Assembly (NCBI GenBank): GCA_038225955.1
Contig: JBBRQV010000002.1
Location: 1 to 64,000 of the forward strand
Source: JAFDZO01 sp038225955
GTDB taxonomy: Bacteria; Bacteroidota; Ignavibacteria; Tepidaquicellales; Tepidaquicellaceae
Direction: 5' to 3'
DNA length: 64,000 nucleotides
Positions 8,634 through 16,951 of the stretch are shown piece by piece; position 1 is the stretch's first letter; every line of letters begins with the position of its first letter. Below the pieces are notes generated by a model. It searched no databases. It saw only the letters and a list, made by a program, of their open reading frames with translations, and was not told the DNA's origin. Made by a program: the position numbers and the translations under genes.

Positions 8634-9713
8634 ATGAAATTGAGTGAAGCAAATAAAAAATTTATAATCCATAGAGATGTCTTAATAAAAGATTCTATCT
8701 CAATGCTTGATAAAGCGGGTGAAAGGATTCTTTTTGTGGTTGATGATGAAGAGCGTTTATTCGGTTCTATTTCAGACGGTGATATACGCAGGTGGATTTT
8801 ATCAGAGGGAAAAATGGATTTATCGGTGGAAAATCTTTGTTATAAAAATCCAAGCTATGTAAACGAAGAGTATAATATTGATGATGTGAAGAAAGTAATT
8901 CTTGAATTAAGAATTTCTGCAATGCCTGTGCTGGATAAATCAAAGAAAATAGTTGATATACTTTTCTGGAATACTATTTTCGATTTACATGAACATAAAT
9001 CTTTTAAAACCAAGTTAACCAATCATGTTGTTATAATGGCAGGCGGGAAAGGCTCACGATTGGATCCATTCACAAAAATTTTGCCAAAGCCATTAATACC
9101 TATAGGTGAAAAAACAGTTGTGGAAATAATTATTGATAAATTTTTTATAGAGAATGATATCAGAAATTTTTACCTGACTCTAAATCATAAAGCAAAAATA
9201 ATAAAATCATACTTCGAAGAGCTGGCCCCTGAATACAACGTAGAATATATTGTAGAAGAAAAGCCATTGGGAACTGCCGGGAGCATTAAACTTTTAAAAA
9301 ATAATTTTTCTGAACCGATAATAGTCACAAACTGTGATATTATAATAGACTGTGACTATGCAAGTTTTGTAGATTTCCATATAGATAAAGAATTTGATTT
9401 GACCATAGCAGCATCGTTTAAAAAATACAAAATTCCCTATGGAATTTGCGAAATTGAAAACGGCGGTGAGCTTACAAAAATAAACGAAAAACCTGAATAC
9501 GATTATCTTGTTAATACGGGAATGTACATTGTAAATCCGGCTACTATTGATTTGATACCTGATGATATTTATTTTGACATGACTGATTTTATCCAGACAA
9601 TAAAAAATAACGGTGGAAAAGTTGGTGTGTACCCTATAAGTGAAAACTCATGGACAGATACAGGTGAGTGGAGTGAGTATAAAAAAGCTGTAGAAAGACT
9701 GCATATCTCATAA
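8634..9713 (+). CDS. ptmE: CBS-domain nucleotidyltransferase (PtmE-like)
   Basis: A two-part protein of about 359 residues. The first 120 residues form a pair of CBS motifs (FGSISDGDIRRWI and MPVLDKSKKIVDILFW). The rest is a nucleotidyltransferase with the signature MAGGKGSRLDPFTK, the KPLIPIGEK lysine segment and the metal-binding NCDIIID. In Campylobacter jejuni this architecture (PtmE) makes GDP-glucosamine, the first nucleotide sugar of the GDP-linked legionaminic pathway. The CBS pair probably gives nucleotide-dependent control. Two in-frame starts are possible: TTG 8628 overlapping legG, or ATG 8634. I chose the ATG. By homology it may use GTP, but this was not tested. Confidence 0.8.
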   Translation: MKLSEANKKFIIHRDVLIKDSISMLDKAGERILFVVDDEERLFGSISDGDIRRWILSEGKMDLSVENLCYKNPSYVNEEYNIDDVKKVILELRISAMPVLDKSKKIVDILFWNTIFDLHEHKSFKTKLTNHVVIMAGGKGSRLDPFTKILPKPLIPIGEKTVVEIIIDKFFIENDIRNFYLTLNHKAKIIKSYFEELAPEYNVEYIVEEKPLGTAGSIKLLKNNFSEPIIVTNCDIIIDCDYASFVDFHIDKEFDLTIAASFKKYKIPYGICEIENGGELTKINEKPEYDYLVNTGMYIVNPATIDLIPDDIYFDMTDFIQTIKNNGGKVGVYPISENSWTDTGEWSEYKKAVERLHIS

Positions 9714-9735
9714 TGAAAACAATATTTCACATCTA

Positions 9736-11046
9736 TTGATTGCCCTGTCAAAAAAAATAATTTCTTCGTTCAATAATAAAGCTGCTCTTTTATTTTCATC
9801 GTCATCATTAATTCTTAGTGTTGTAAAGCTTATTAGCGGAATAGTAATTATTAAATGGGTTATCCCTGAAGATGTGGGTATGTGGAACTCTGTCTCTTTG
9901 ATTCAATCATACGCAGCAATTTTGCAGCTTGGAGCGTTGAGCGGATTAAATAGAGAGCTGCCATTCTATATAGGAAAAGGTGATAGCCAATATATTATTA
10001 AACTGGCGGAGACTGCAAATGCATTTATTCAATATTTAAATTATATATTGTTTGCAATATGTATTGCTGCTTCTGCTTATGTTTATTTTTTTGTTTCTTC
10101 TGATGTCAAGTTATTGTTCGGTATTTTATCTATAGGATTGATTACTGTTTCAGCATTTTATGCAACTTATCTGAATGTCACATATCGGGCAAACCATGAG
10201 TTCATTAAGCTCTCAAAAATTCAGTTATATATCAGCGGGTTTACAATTGTTACAATTTTTCTCCCTTATTTTTTTAATTACTATGGCTTGGTATTAAGAA
10301 CAGTGCTGATAAGTATATTCACAACTATTTTTGTCTATGCGGCAAGACCAATAAGAGTTAAGGCAAAATTTACAAAATCATCTTTTAAAGAGTTAATAAA
10401 AACCGGACTGCCTATTTATGCTATTGGATATTTTGATGACTTATCGAAAACATTCAACCGTACAATACTTCTGACTTTTGGCGGGGTTATAGTCGTGGGT
10501 TATTACTCGCCTGCTATAGCAATACTTGCAGGTATCGCAATGCTTCCTTCGGCAATAGGCCAGTATATATATCCACAAATGTCGTATAGTTTAGGAAAGT
10601 TTAATGATGCAAAGAAGTTGTGGAAGTGGGTTTGGAAATCTGCTTTTGCTATGCTTTTAATTGGACTGCCTGCTGTGCTTATTGGGTGGTTTACGATTCC
10701 ATTTTTTATTACAAAATATTTTCAAAATTATGTACCCGGAATTTTTGCTTGCCAAATGGCATTGATTGCAGGTGTGCTGGATTCTGCTGGCGTTGGTATA
10801 AATGTTTTAAATACACTTAAGAAATTTAAATGGCTCACCATTTTAATGGTTTTTAAGCTTGCATCGTTTTGGTTTTTGATGCAGTACTTTTCTACTTTAA
10901 TGACTCCTATTGATGGTGTATCTGTTGGTCTTGTAATCGCTCAATCGTTGTATCTGATTTTCTCTTTATTGGTTTGCTTTAAGGTTACTAAAGGATTCGA
11001 TTTTTCGAAAAAAAATATTTCCGGTATTGAAGAAAATGAAGTTTGA
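9736..11046 (+). CDS. wzx: Wzx-type polysaccharide flippase
   Basis: A 436-residue polytopic membrane protein with about twelve hydrophobic segments spread along its length, as in the MOP/PST family of lipid-linked oligosaccharide flippases. The N-terminal segment (KLISGIVIIKWVIPEDVGMW) matches the usual opening of this family, where a first helix leads to a Pro-Glu-Asp/Tyr-x-Gly turn. The start is TTG 9736, 22 bp after the previous stop. The final 11 nt overlap the ATG of the next gene. It would move the undecaprenyl-linked repeat unit across the inner membrane before polymerisation by the Wzy-like protein at 12396. Confidence 0.8.
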   Translation: MIALSKKIISSFNNKAALLFSSSSLILSVVKLISGIVIIKWVIPEDVGMWNSVSLIQSYAAILQLGALSGLNRELPFYIGKGDSQYIIKLAETANAFIQYLNYILFAICIAASAYVYFFVSSDVKLLFGILSIGLITVSAFYATYLNVTYRANHEFIKLSKIQLYISGFTIVTIFLPYFFNYYGLVLRTVLISIFTTIFVYAARPIRVKAKFTKSSFKELIKTGLPIYAIGYFDDLSKTFNRTILLTFGGVIVVGYYSPAIAILAGIAMLPSAIGQYIYPQMSYSLGKFNDAKKLWKWVWKSAFAMLLIGLPAVLIGWFTIPFFITKYFQNYVPGIFACQMALIAGVLDSAGVGINVLNTLKKFKWLTILMVFKLASFWFLMQYFSTLMTPIDGVSVGLVIAQSLYLIFSLLVCFKVTKGFDFSKKNISGIEENEV

Positions 11047-12352
11047 TTCGATTGGTGAGATTACAGAAAAAATTATTGAACTGGAAAAAAAACATGACCT
11101 TTTAAATCTTACTGTTAATAATGTAAAAATCTACCAGGTTGTAAGATATTTGATTTACATTGATGCAATAGATTCCAATATAGATAAAAAAAGCAGTGGT
11201 AGTAAACTAAATATAAGTACTCTCAAAAAAATTTATAAAAAATTATCACGGGTTAATAATTTTTTTTTTTATAACCCCTTTCTTGAAAAGAAAAAAGCAG
11301 ATGCTTTACTTTTTGAGAGCGGCAGAAAACAAAAAATTAACGGTAAATTCTTTGATCCCTTTACTGCACAAATAAGAAACTCACTTGAAAAATCCAAAGT
11401 AAATTTTACAATATATCAGAGCTCTTATTTTTTCGACAATCTTTCCGAGAAAAGTTCTAATACAAGACATTTGGATTATATCATTCTGATGTCTTCATTT
11501 AAGTCAAAGCTGCACCATACTGAGATTGCTCAGGAAGATACAGAAATAGTTAAGGAGCTTGGAAAAATTATTCAGGTGGCGCTCAACCTGAAATTAGATT
11601 TTTACAATCTGGTAACATATCAATTAAGTTTGTTCGTCGCTTTATCGAAATATTACTCTAAGATTTTAGATACTAAAAATCCCGAAAAAATTTATCTGGT
11701 AAATTTTTGCGATAAATCAGCGTTAATAAGTGAGTGCAAAAAGAGAAAAATTCAGGTAATTGATATGCAGCATGGATTTATATCTTCCAAAGATATTATT
11801 TATCATTACCCCAATTCTATTGAGAATAAGATAGATTATTTCCCCGATAAATTTTTAGCATGGCCTGAAATTTGGCGCGGCGGTTGTACAATACCTCTTT
11901 CAAAAGATAATATAGAGATTATTAATAACTATGCTTTAGAATCTGAGGTAAAGAAATATAAAGATGTTGAAAAAAAACAAAATAAAATTGTTGTAATTTC
12001 TCAGGATACACTTACATCTAAAATCTTAGACGAAATTTTTATTCTCTTAGAAGCAAATCCTGACCATCTCTTTTATTACAAACCGCATCCCAATGAGTAC
12101 ACGTACATTAATAGCATGAGTAAATATTCTGAACTAATAAATAAAAAGAATTTTTTTACCGTTAACATTACAGATAATTTGTACAGCCATTTTTCTGATG
12201 CAGAATCTGTTGTAGGTGTTTATAGCTCTTCATTGATTGAAGCTCTGGCTTTTAAATGTAAGTTGTATATTCTTGATTTACCGGGTTCTGAGATGATGAG
12301 TGCTCTCATATCTGAGGGTAAAGCAAAATTATTAACTGATGCAAAACTTTGA
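11036..12352 (+). CDS. Putative capsule/sialyltransferase-like glycosyltransferase
   Basis: A 438-residue soluble protein without a named family that I can assign firmly. Its C-terminal half has motifs shared by GT-B enzymes of the KpsS/KpsC and bacterial sialyltransferase type: DMQHGF near the middle, YYKPHPNE, and VYSSSLIEAL, where the His-Pro and Ser-Ser segments bind the CMP-sugar in those families. The N-terminal half is rich in lysine and poorly conserved. It lies between the flippase and polymerase genes just after a CMP-sugar pathway, so a nonulosonate transferase is the best guess. ATG 11036 was taken as start; TTG 11027 is an in-frame alternative. An 11-T run sits inside the coding region. 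Confidence 0.55.
   Translation: MKFDSIGEITEKIIELEKKHDLLNLTVNNVKIYQVVRYLIYIDAIDSNIDKKSSGSKLNISTLKKIYKKLSRVNNFFFYNPFLEKKKADALLFESGRKQKINGKFFDPFTAQIRNSLEKSKVNFTIYQSSYFFDNLSEKSSNTRHLDYIILMSSFKSKLHHTEIAQEDTEIVKELGKIIQVALNLKLDFYNLVTYQLSLFVALSKYYSKILDTKNPEKIYLVNFCDKSALISECKKRKIQVIDMQHGFISSKDIIYHYPNSIENKIDYFPDKFLAWPEIWRGGCTIPLSKDNIEIINNYALESEVKKYKDVEKKQNKIVVISQDTLTSKILDEIFILLEANPDHLFYYKPHPNEYTYINSMSKYSELINKKNFFTVNITDNLYSHFSDAESVVGVYSSSLIEALAFKCKLYILDLPGSEMMSALISEGKAKLLTDAKL
11260..11270 (+). repeat. T11 homopolymer inside a coding region
   Basis: A run of eleven T residues encodes consecutive phenylalanines in the putative glycosyltransferase at 11036. A one-base slip would shift the frame about 75 codons into the protein. 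Homopolymer tracts in glycan genes can be phase-variable, but only one allele is visible here. Confidence 0.5.
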
Positions 12353-12395
12353 GATATGAATAAAATTATTGAAATAAAATATAGAGAAGCAGGAT

Positions 12396-13682
12396 TTGAA
12401 GACTAAAGAAAATAAAATATTAAACTATTTTCTAGTTTATTTACTTTTGGGGATTCCAAATATTCCTATTATGTTAGGAAACGAATTTTTGGTTGCAGGT
12501 TTTGTTATATCGTTAATTTTTTTCTTTGTTAAATTTAAAAAAATTGACAAGGTAATTGTTATCTACACTTTGGTTTTTATTTTTTTATTTGGGCTACATG
12601 TTCTGGCGTTTAACCAATTTATGCTTTCAATTTTCACAGCATATCTTTTACGTATATTCTTTGCTTACTTCGTAATTAAAACTGTGGGGAAAAATATTGA
12701 TGTCATCATTGTAAACCAAATATATTTTTTTTCAATTATCAGTTTAATAGTCACCGGTGCAATTTTTGCAAACCCTACTGTGGCAGAGTATATTTTTTCT
12801 AACATCACACCTTTTTTTGATAAGATCACTCTATTCCAACCCAACAGGCAGCATTTTATAATTTATACTATGGAGCTTGGATGGAAAGTTGAAATTCCTC
12901 GGAATTCGGGTCCTTTTTGGGAACCGGGTGGTTTTGGTGTGTTCTTATTTATTGCTCTGATATTTAATCTCGTCAGAAATAAAATATTCTTTAATAAGAA
13001 GAATATAATTTTTTTAGTAGCCTTGGCTACTACGCAGTCTACAACAGCGTACTTAGCTTTATTTGTATTTGTTGCGCTTTATATTTTGATAAAGTATAAA
13101 AATATATATTCATATCTGTTGATACCTGTGCTTATAGTAATTTTTTTAAATATTTATAGCAGAGTAGCATTTCTGGAGGAAAAGGTTGATAAAATGTATA
13201 ATGAATCAAAAAATGCCAAGACAGAAAAAATTTATTCAAGATTGGTTAGTGGGCAAATTAACTTAGATAATTTTTTATCCTCTCCAATATTCGGCATTGG
13301 GAGATTTATTGAAGTGGCGGATGAGGAAAATACAGGCAATAACGGAACAACTTTAGTACTCGCTGAATTTGGAATAATAGGATTTTTATTTTATTTCATA
13401 ACTATGTACTACTCATTTAGGGTATATTGCATCAGAAATAATTTTAATACTCTTTTCCCCGTTGTCATCATCGCATCCCTTTTTATTCTGGGGTATTCAC
13501 AAGGTCTCTTTCAAAAACCTTTTTTTATGGGTCTGTGTTTTATGTTTCTTGTAAACTTTGAATCAGATAAAAAGATTTTGAACAGGAAAAATTTTCAAGA
13601 CTTTATAAATTCAAAAAGAAAAGAAGTCTTACCACTAAATACAGCAGTTAACCCTGTTCAAAGAATAGAAAATAACATTTAA
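12396..13682 (+). CDS. wzy: O-antigen/capsule polymerase-like membrane protein (Wzy)
   Basis: A 428-residue integral membrane protein with about ten to twelve hydrophobic helices. A large loop in the middle (roughly residues 130-180) holds PRNSGPFWEPGGFG. A Gly-Pro-Phe/Trp-Glu-Pro-Gly-Gly motif between transmembrane segments is typical of O-antigen ligase/polymerase proteins of the Wzy family. The late FLSSPIFGIGRF stretch is also common in them. It probably joins repeat units at the periplasmic face. The start is TTG 12396, 43 bp after the previous stop. Wzy sequences diverge strongly, so the linkage cannot be inferred. Confidence 0.72.
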   Translation: MKTKENKILNYFLVYLLLGIPNIPIMLGNEFLVAGFVISLIFFFVKFKKIDKVIVIYTLVFIFLFGLHVLAFNQFMLSIFTAYLLRIFFAYFVIKTVGKNIDVIIVNQIYFFSIISLIVTGAIFANPTVAEYIFSNITPFFDKITLFQPNRQHFIIYTMELGWKVEIPRNSGPFWEPGGFGVFLFIALIFNLVRNKIFFNKKNIIFLVALATTQSTTAYLALFVFVALYILIKYKNIYSYLLIPVLIVIFLNIYSRVAFLEEKVDKMYNESKNAKTEKIYSRLVSGQINLDNFLSSPIFGIGRFIEVADEENTGNNGTTLVLAEFGIIGFLFYFITMYYSFRVYCIRNNFNTLFPVVIIASLFILGYSQGLFQKPFFMGLCFMFLVNFESDKKILNRKNFQDFINSKRKEVLPLNTAVNPVQRIENNI

Positions 13683-13721
13683 GTTAACTCTTAAAAAACT
13701 TTCAAAAAATTAATTTATAAG

Positions 13722-13961
13722 ATGGAAATAAGTCAGATTCTAGCCGATGTAAATATAATATTTAAAGACATTATGGATAATGATGATTTCGAAGTCAATG
13801 AATCAAGCACTGCAGGGGATGAGTGGGACTCTCTTACAAATATTGAATTAGTTGCAGCAATAGAGAAGCATTTTAATATCAGAGTTACCTCTGCTGAAAT
13901 TGCTTCATGGGCCAATGTTGGTGATATGCTTCAGTCGATAAAATCAAAGACTGATAAATGA
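13722..13961 (+). CDS. Acyl carrier protein
   Basis: A 79-residue carrier protein with the phosphopantetheine site EWDSLTNIEL, in which S37 is the attachment residue. The length and the four-helix, acidic character suit a stand-alone ACP. The downstream genes are a MaoC hydratase (4-nt overlap), an SDR and a hexapeptide acyltransferase, and an FkbH-like glyceryl-ACP synthase lies about 8 kb further on. It is therefore probably dedicated to glycan acylation, not to membrane fatty acid synthesis. It starts at ATG 13722 after a 39-bp gap. Confidence 0.88.
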   Translation: MEISQILADVNIIFKDIMDNDDFEVNESSTAGDEWDSLTNIELVAAIEKHFNIRVTSAEIASWANVGDMLQSIKSKTDK

Positions 13962-14350
13962 TAGAAAAAGGAACAGAGTATAAAATCCCATTTCAGGTAA
14001 CTGAAGAAATTTATGATGGGTTTATAAAAATTTTCAGAGATAAAAACCCTCTCCATACAGATGATAATTTTGCAAAGGAAAAAGGTTTTACTTCTAAGGT
14101 AATGCAGGGAAATATTTTGAATGGATTTCTCTCATATTTTATTGGCGAGTGTTTACCTTTAAAGAATGTGATTATATTCTCGCAGGAAATAAAATATTCT
14201 TTGCCGGTATATCTTAATGATAATCTTGAGCTGATAGCAGTTGTTGAAGATTGGTTCCAATCCGTAAAGATGGTTGTATTCAAATTTCATTTTCTGAATC
14301 AGCACAATAAAAAAATAGCAAAAGGTAAAATTTCAATCGGGATTATATGA
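13958..14350 (+). CDS. MaoC-like hotdog dehydratase
   Basis: A 130-residue hotdog-fold protein of the MaoC / (R)-specific enoyl hydratase family. The hydratase motif is seen in RDKNPLHTDD, where Asp and His are the expected catalytic pair, followed by KGFTSKVMQGN at the start of the long helix. Such enzymes hydrate an enoyl thioester to an (R)-3-hydroxyacyl thioester, or the reverse. It is translationally coupled to the ACP gene and to the following SDR through 4-nt overlaps. The carried chain is unknown; a short 3-hydroxyacyl group such as 3-hydroxybutyryl is an attractive guess because nonulosonates are often acylated with it. Confidence 0.8.
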   Translation: MIEKGTEYKIPFQVTEEIYDGFIKIFRDKNPLHTDDNFAKEKGFTSKVMQGNILNGFLSYFIGECLPLKNVIIFSQEIKYSLPVYLNDNLELIAVVEDWFQSVKMVVFKFHFLNQHNKKIAKGKISIGII

Positions 14351-15069
14351 ACATTCTTATAACAGGAGGAGCTTCGGGACTTGGAGAGGCAATAACAAAA
14401 AAAATAGCTGAGTCAGAATCCAATAAAATATATTTTACATATAAAAGCTCAATTGATAAAGCAAAGTTCATAGAAGAGTCTTTTTCAAATTGCACAGGAT
14501 TAAAATGTGATTTTACATTGCCTGAAGAAGTCGAGGGACTTGCAGGTAAAATAGATGAAATGGATATTGATGTATTAATTAATAATGCAATATCCGCTCC
14601 TATAACAATTAAACATTTTCAGCGCACTGATATTTCTGTATTCAGAGACGGTTTTCTATTAAACGTTCTTCCATTGATTCAGATTTCTCAAAAAGCAATT
14701 TCACATTTTAGAAAAAGAAAATTTGGAAAAATAATAAACATACTTTCATCTTATCTAGTTAACGTTCCTCCTCCGGGTCTCTCAGAGTATATTGCCGCAA
14801 AGTCTTACGTGGCTTCTCTTAGTAAATCGTGGGCATCGGAAAATAGTAAATTTAACGTCACATCAAACTCTGTATCACCTTCTTTTATGCTTACAAATTT
14901 AAACTCAGGAACGCATGAAAGAATAGTGGAAGATATGAAAAATAATCATCCATTGAAAACTCTTCTTACAATTGAAGAGACGGCTGATGCAGTAAATTTT
15001 CTTGTGAATTCATCTCAGCAAATAAACGGAATTAATCTGATAATTAATGCAGGGACAGATATTAAATAA
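14347..15069 (+). CDS. Short-chain dehydrogenase/reductase (3-oxoacyl-ACP reductase-like)
   Basis: A 240-residue classical SDR. The cofactor loop is TGGASGLGEA at the N-terminus, NNA follows near residue 80, and the catalytic serine (LSSYLV) and Tyr-x3-Lys (YIAAK) sit near residues 135-155. The C-terminal segment GINLIINAGTDI resembles the FabG-type ending with Gly-Gly replaced. Reduction of a 3-oxoacyl-ACP is likely because the gene is coupled to an ACP and a MaoC protein. Reduction of a sugar intermediate cannot be excluded. Confidence 0.8.
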   Translation: MNILITGGASGLGEAITKKIAESESNKIYFTYKSSIDKAKFIEESFSNCTGLKCDFTLPEEVEGLAGKIDEMDIDVLINNAISAPITIKHFQRTDISVFRDGFLLNVLPLIQISQKAISHFRKRKFGKIINILSSYLVNVPPPGLSEYIAAKSYVASLSKSWASENSKFNVTSNSVSPSFMLTNLNSGTHERIVEDMKNNHPLKTLLTIEETADAVNFLVNSSQQINGINLIINAGTDIK

Positions 15070-15716
15070 TGCTTCGTATCTTTAAAAAATATCCTCTTTC
15101 CATTTTAATATTGAAAATTTCCTATACACTTACTGAAGTTCTCAGTAAATTTTACTCCACATTTAAATTTAAATTTAAATTAATGTTAATCGGAGCTGTT
15201 TATGGAAATGGAATGCAAGTTGATGGAAAGATTCTTGTTCGGGCATTAAAAAAAGGAAAATTAATTATAGGGAAAAACTTTACTCTGCACTCAAGACCGG
15301 GTTCTGCGCTTGGAGGAATTACAAATTATCCTTGCTTTATGATGATTAAAGACGGAAGCATTGAAATAGGAGATAACTGCGGATTCACAGGAACCGTTTT
15401 ATCTGCCAGAACAAAAATAAAAATTGGAAATAATGTTTTGATTGGCGCTAACACAAGAATTTTTGACCATGATTATCATTCAATGAATTATAGAGATAGA
15501 AGAGATATTCAGAAAGACTTAGAAGGAACTAAATCAATTCCGGTTACAATAGGTGATGATGTTTTCATAGGAAACCAATGCCAGATTTTAAAAGGGGTTA
15601 AAATTGGTTCCCGATGCATTATCTCGGCAAATTCAGTTGTATCGTTAAGAAATATTCCAGACGATTCCGTAGTTGCAGGTAACCCTGCAAAGATATATGG
15701 CCAGATGAGAGAGTAA
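15069..15716 (+). CDS. Hexapeptide-repeat acyltransferase
   Basis: A 215-residue left-handed beta-helix acyltransferase of the WbbJ/LacA kind. Hexapeptide repeats with Ile/Val-Gly spacing run from about residue 65 to 200 (for example IEIGDNCGF, IKIGNNVLIGANT and VTIGDDVFIGNQC). The likely catalytic histidine is in FDHDYHS. The end ISANSVVSLRNIPDDSVVAGNPAKI is the standard C-terminal motif. It follows the SDR with a 1-nt overlap, so the ACP, MaoC, SDR and acyltransferase genes form one coupled block. It probably moves an acyl group from ACP or CoA to a sugar hydroxyl or amine. Confidence 0.83.
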   Translation: MLRIFKKYPLSILILKISYTLTEVLSKFYSTFKFKFKLMLIGAVYGNGMQVDGKILVRALKKGKLIIGKNFTLHSRPGSALGGITNYPCFMMIKDGSIEIGDNCGFTGTVLSARTKIKIGNNVLIGANTRIFDHDYHSMNYRDRRDIQKDLEGTKSIPVTIGDDVFIGNQCQILKGVKIGSRCIISANSVVSLRNIPDDSVVAGNPAKIYGQMRE

Positions 15717-15778
15717 TATTTCCTCAGCACTTGTAAATCATTTCAGTAATAAATTAAGAAAAAGATCGGAATAGTTTT

Positions 15779-16951
15779 TTGAGTAAAAAATTAAATATAC
15801 TTTGCCTTGGGGGTTTTAATTATCCATTGGGCATGGCAGGAACTCAGCGGGTGCAATTTTTTATTGACAGGTTTATTGAAAAGGGATCCAATATAGAAGT
15901 GATGACTATTGGTAACTTAGATGATGCTAAGTCAGGTAATAAATCTAACGGAATTAAAGATGGGATTAAATATTACAATTTTGGAGCATCGCTTCCAAAA
16001 TCATATATTAGTTATTTAGCATATCCATTTCTTATACTAATGGCTTTTGTAAGAATTTTTCTTTTTAAAAATAAAGATTCGAAAAATATTTTATATGTTT
16101 ATAACAGTGTATCAATTGATGTTTTCAGTATATTACTTTTTGCTCGGCTTATCGGCTTCAAAGTTTTAGTAGATATTGTAGAAGATTATAGAATTATAAA
16201 GGAAAACCAAAGTGCGTTATTAAACTTTAAACAAAACAGTATAAATTTTTTCGAAGAAAGAATTCATTTTTTTTGTGACCACGTGATAGTGATTTCAAAT
16301 TATCTTGAAGAGCTGTTTACAAAAAAAATAAGGACTAAAGTGCCCGTTGATTTAATTCCTATCTCTATAAATTTTAAAGTTAAGACTAACGCTAAAGAGA
16401 ATTTTAATTCTCCGGTTCGCATTACTTATGCGGGCTCATTTGGCAATAAAGATGGTTTGCAATATTTAATTTCAGCCTTTCAGGATTTCTCAAAATTAAA
16501 TCCAAATTCCGAGTTAATTCTCGCAGGCGCAGGAAATAATCCTGAAAAAATAATTAAGGATACCGGAAACGAGAAAATAAAATATGCGGGATGTTTTTTC
16601 GGAGAGGAGTATCAAACATTTTTATCTGATGCTGATGTTTTATGCATGACAAGATTAAATACTCAATATGCGAATGCAGGATTTCCTTTTAAAGTAGGAG
16701 AGTATCTTGCAACAGGCAATCCTGTAATCGTGACAAATGTAAGTGATGTATCGTTTTATCTGGAAGATAATGTAGATGCAAAAATTGTTGAGCCGGAAAA
16801 TTCAGATGCCTTATTAAAAGCTTTGATATCAATTACAGGCAACTTCCAAAAAGCGAAAGTGATGGGACAAAACGGACGAGAAAAATTTTTAAAATATTTT
16901 AATTATACAGGTAACGGTGATAAATTGCTTAACATAATGCAGAATCTATAA
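15779..16951 (+). CDS. Family 4 glycosyltransferase
   Basis: A 390-residue GT-B glycosyltransferase. The N-terminal domain opens with LCLGGFNYPLGMAGTQRVQ, a sugar-acceptor glycine loop. The C-terminal domain has ITYAGSFGNKDGL and the donor-binding segment GFPFKVGEYLATGNPVI, in which the glutamate and Gly-x-Pro match the family. No membrane anchor is visible, although one hydrophobic stretch near residue 85 may associate with the membrane. The start is TTG 15779 after a 62-bp gap. Its stop overlaps the next gene's ATG by one base. Donor and acceptor are unknown. Confidence 0.8.
   Translation: MSKKLNILCLGGFNYPLGMAGTQRVQFFIDRFIEKGSNIEVMTIGNLDDAKSGNKSNGIKDGIKYYNFGASLPKSYISYLAYPFLILMAFVRIFLFKNKDSKNILYVYNSVSIDVFSILLFARLIGFKVLVDIVEDYRIIKENQSALLNFKQNSINFFEERIHFFCDHVIVISNYLEELFTKKIRTKVPVDLIPISINFKVKTNAKENFNSPVRITYAGSFGNKDGLQYLISAFQDFSKLNPNSELILAGAGNNPEKIIKDTGNEKIKYAGCFFGEEYQTFLSDADVLCMTRLNTQYANAGFPFKVGEYLATGNPVIVTNVSDVSFYLEDNVDAKIVEPENSDALLKALISITGNFQKAKVMGQNGREKFLKYFNYTGNGDKLLNIMQNL

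Noticed and set aside
247..9713. Pseudaminic instead of legionaminic acid pathway
   Set aside because: No PseB, PseG or PseH-like gene is seen, while LegB/LegC-type sequences, a hydrolysing 2-epimerase and a PtmE-like protein fit the legionaminic route. The amidotransferase alone does not discriminate.
10620..10820. Short plus-strand frame inside the flippase gene
   Set aside because: It is an out-of-frame reading of Wzx and has no start context.
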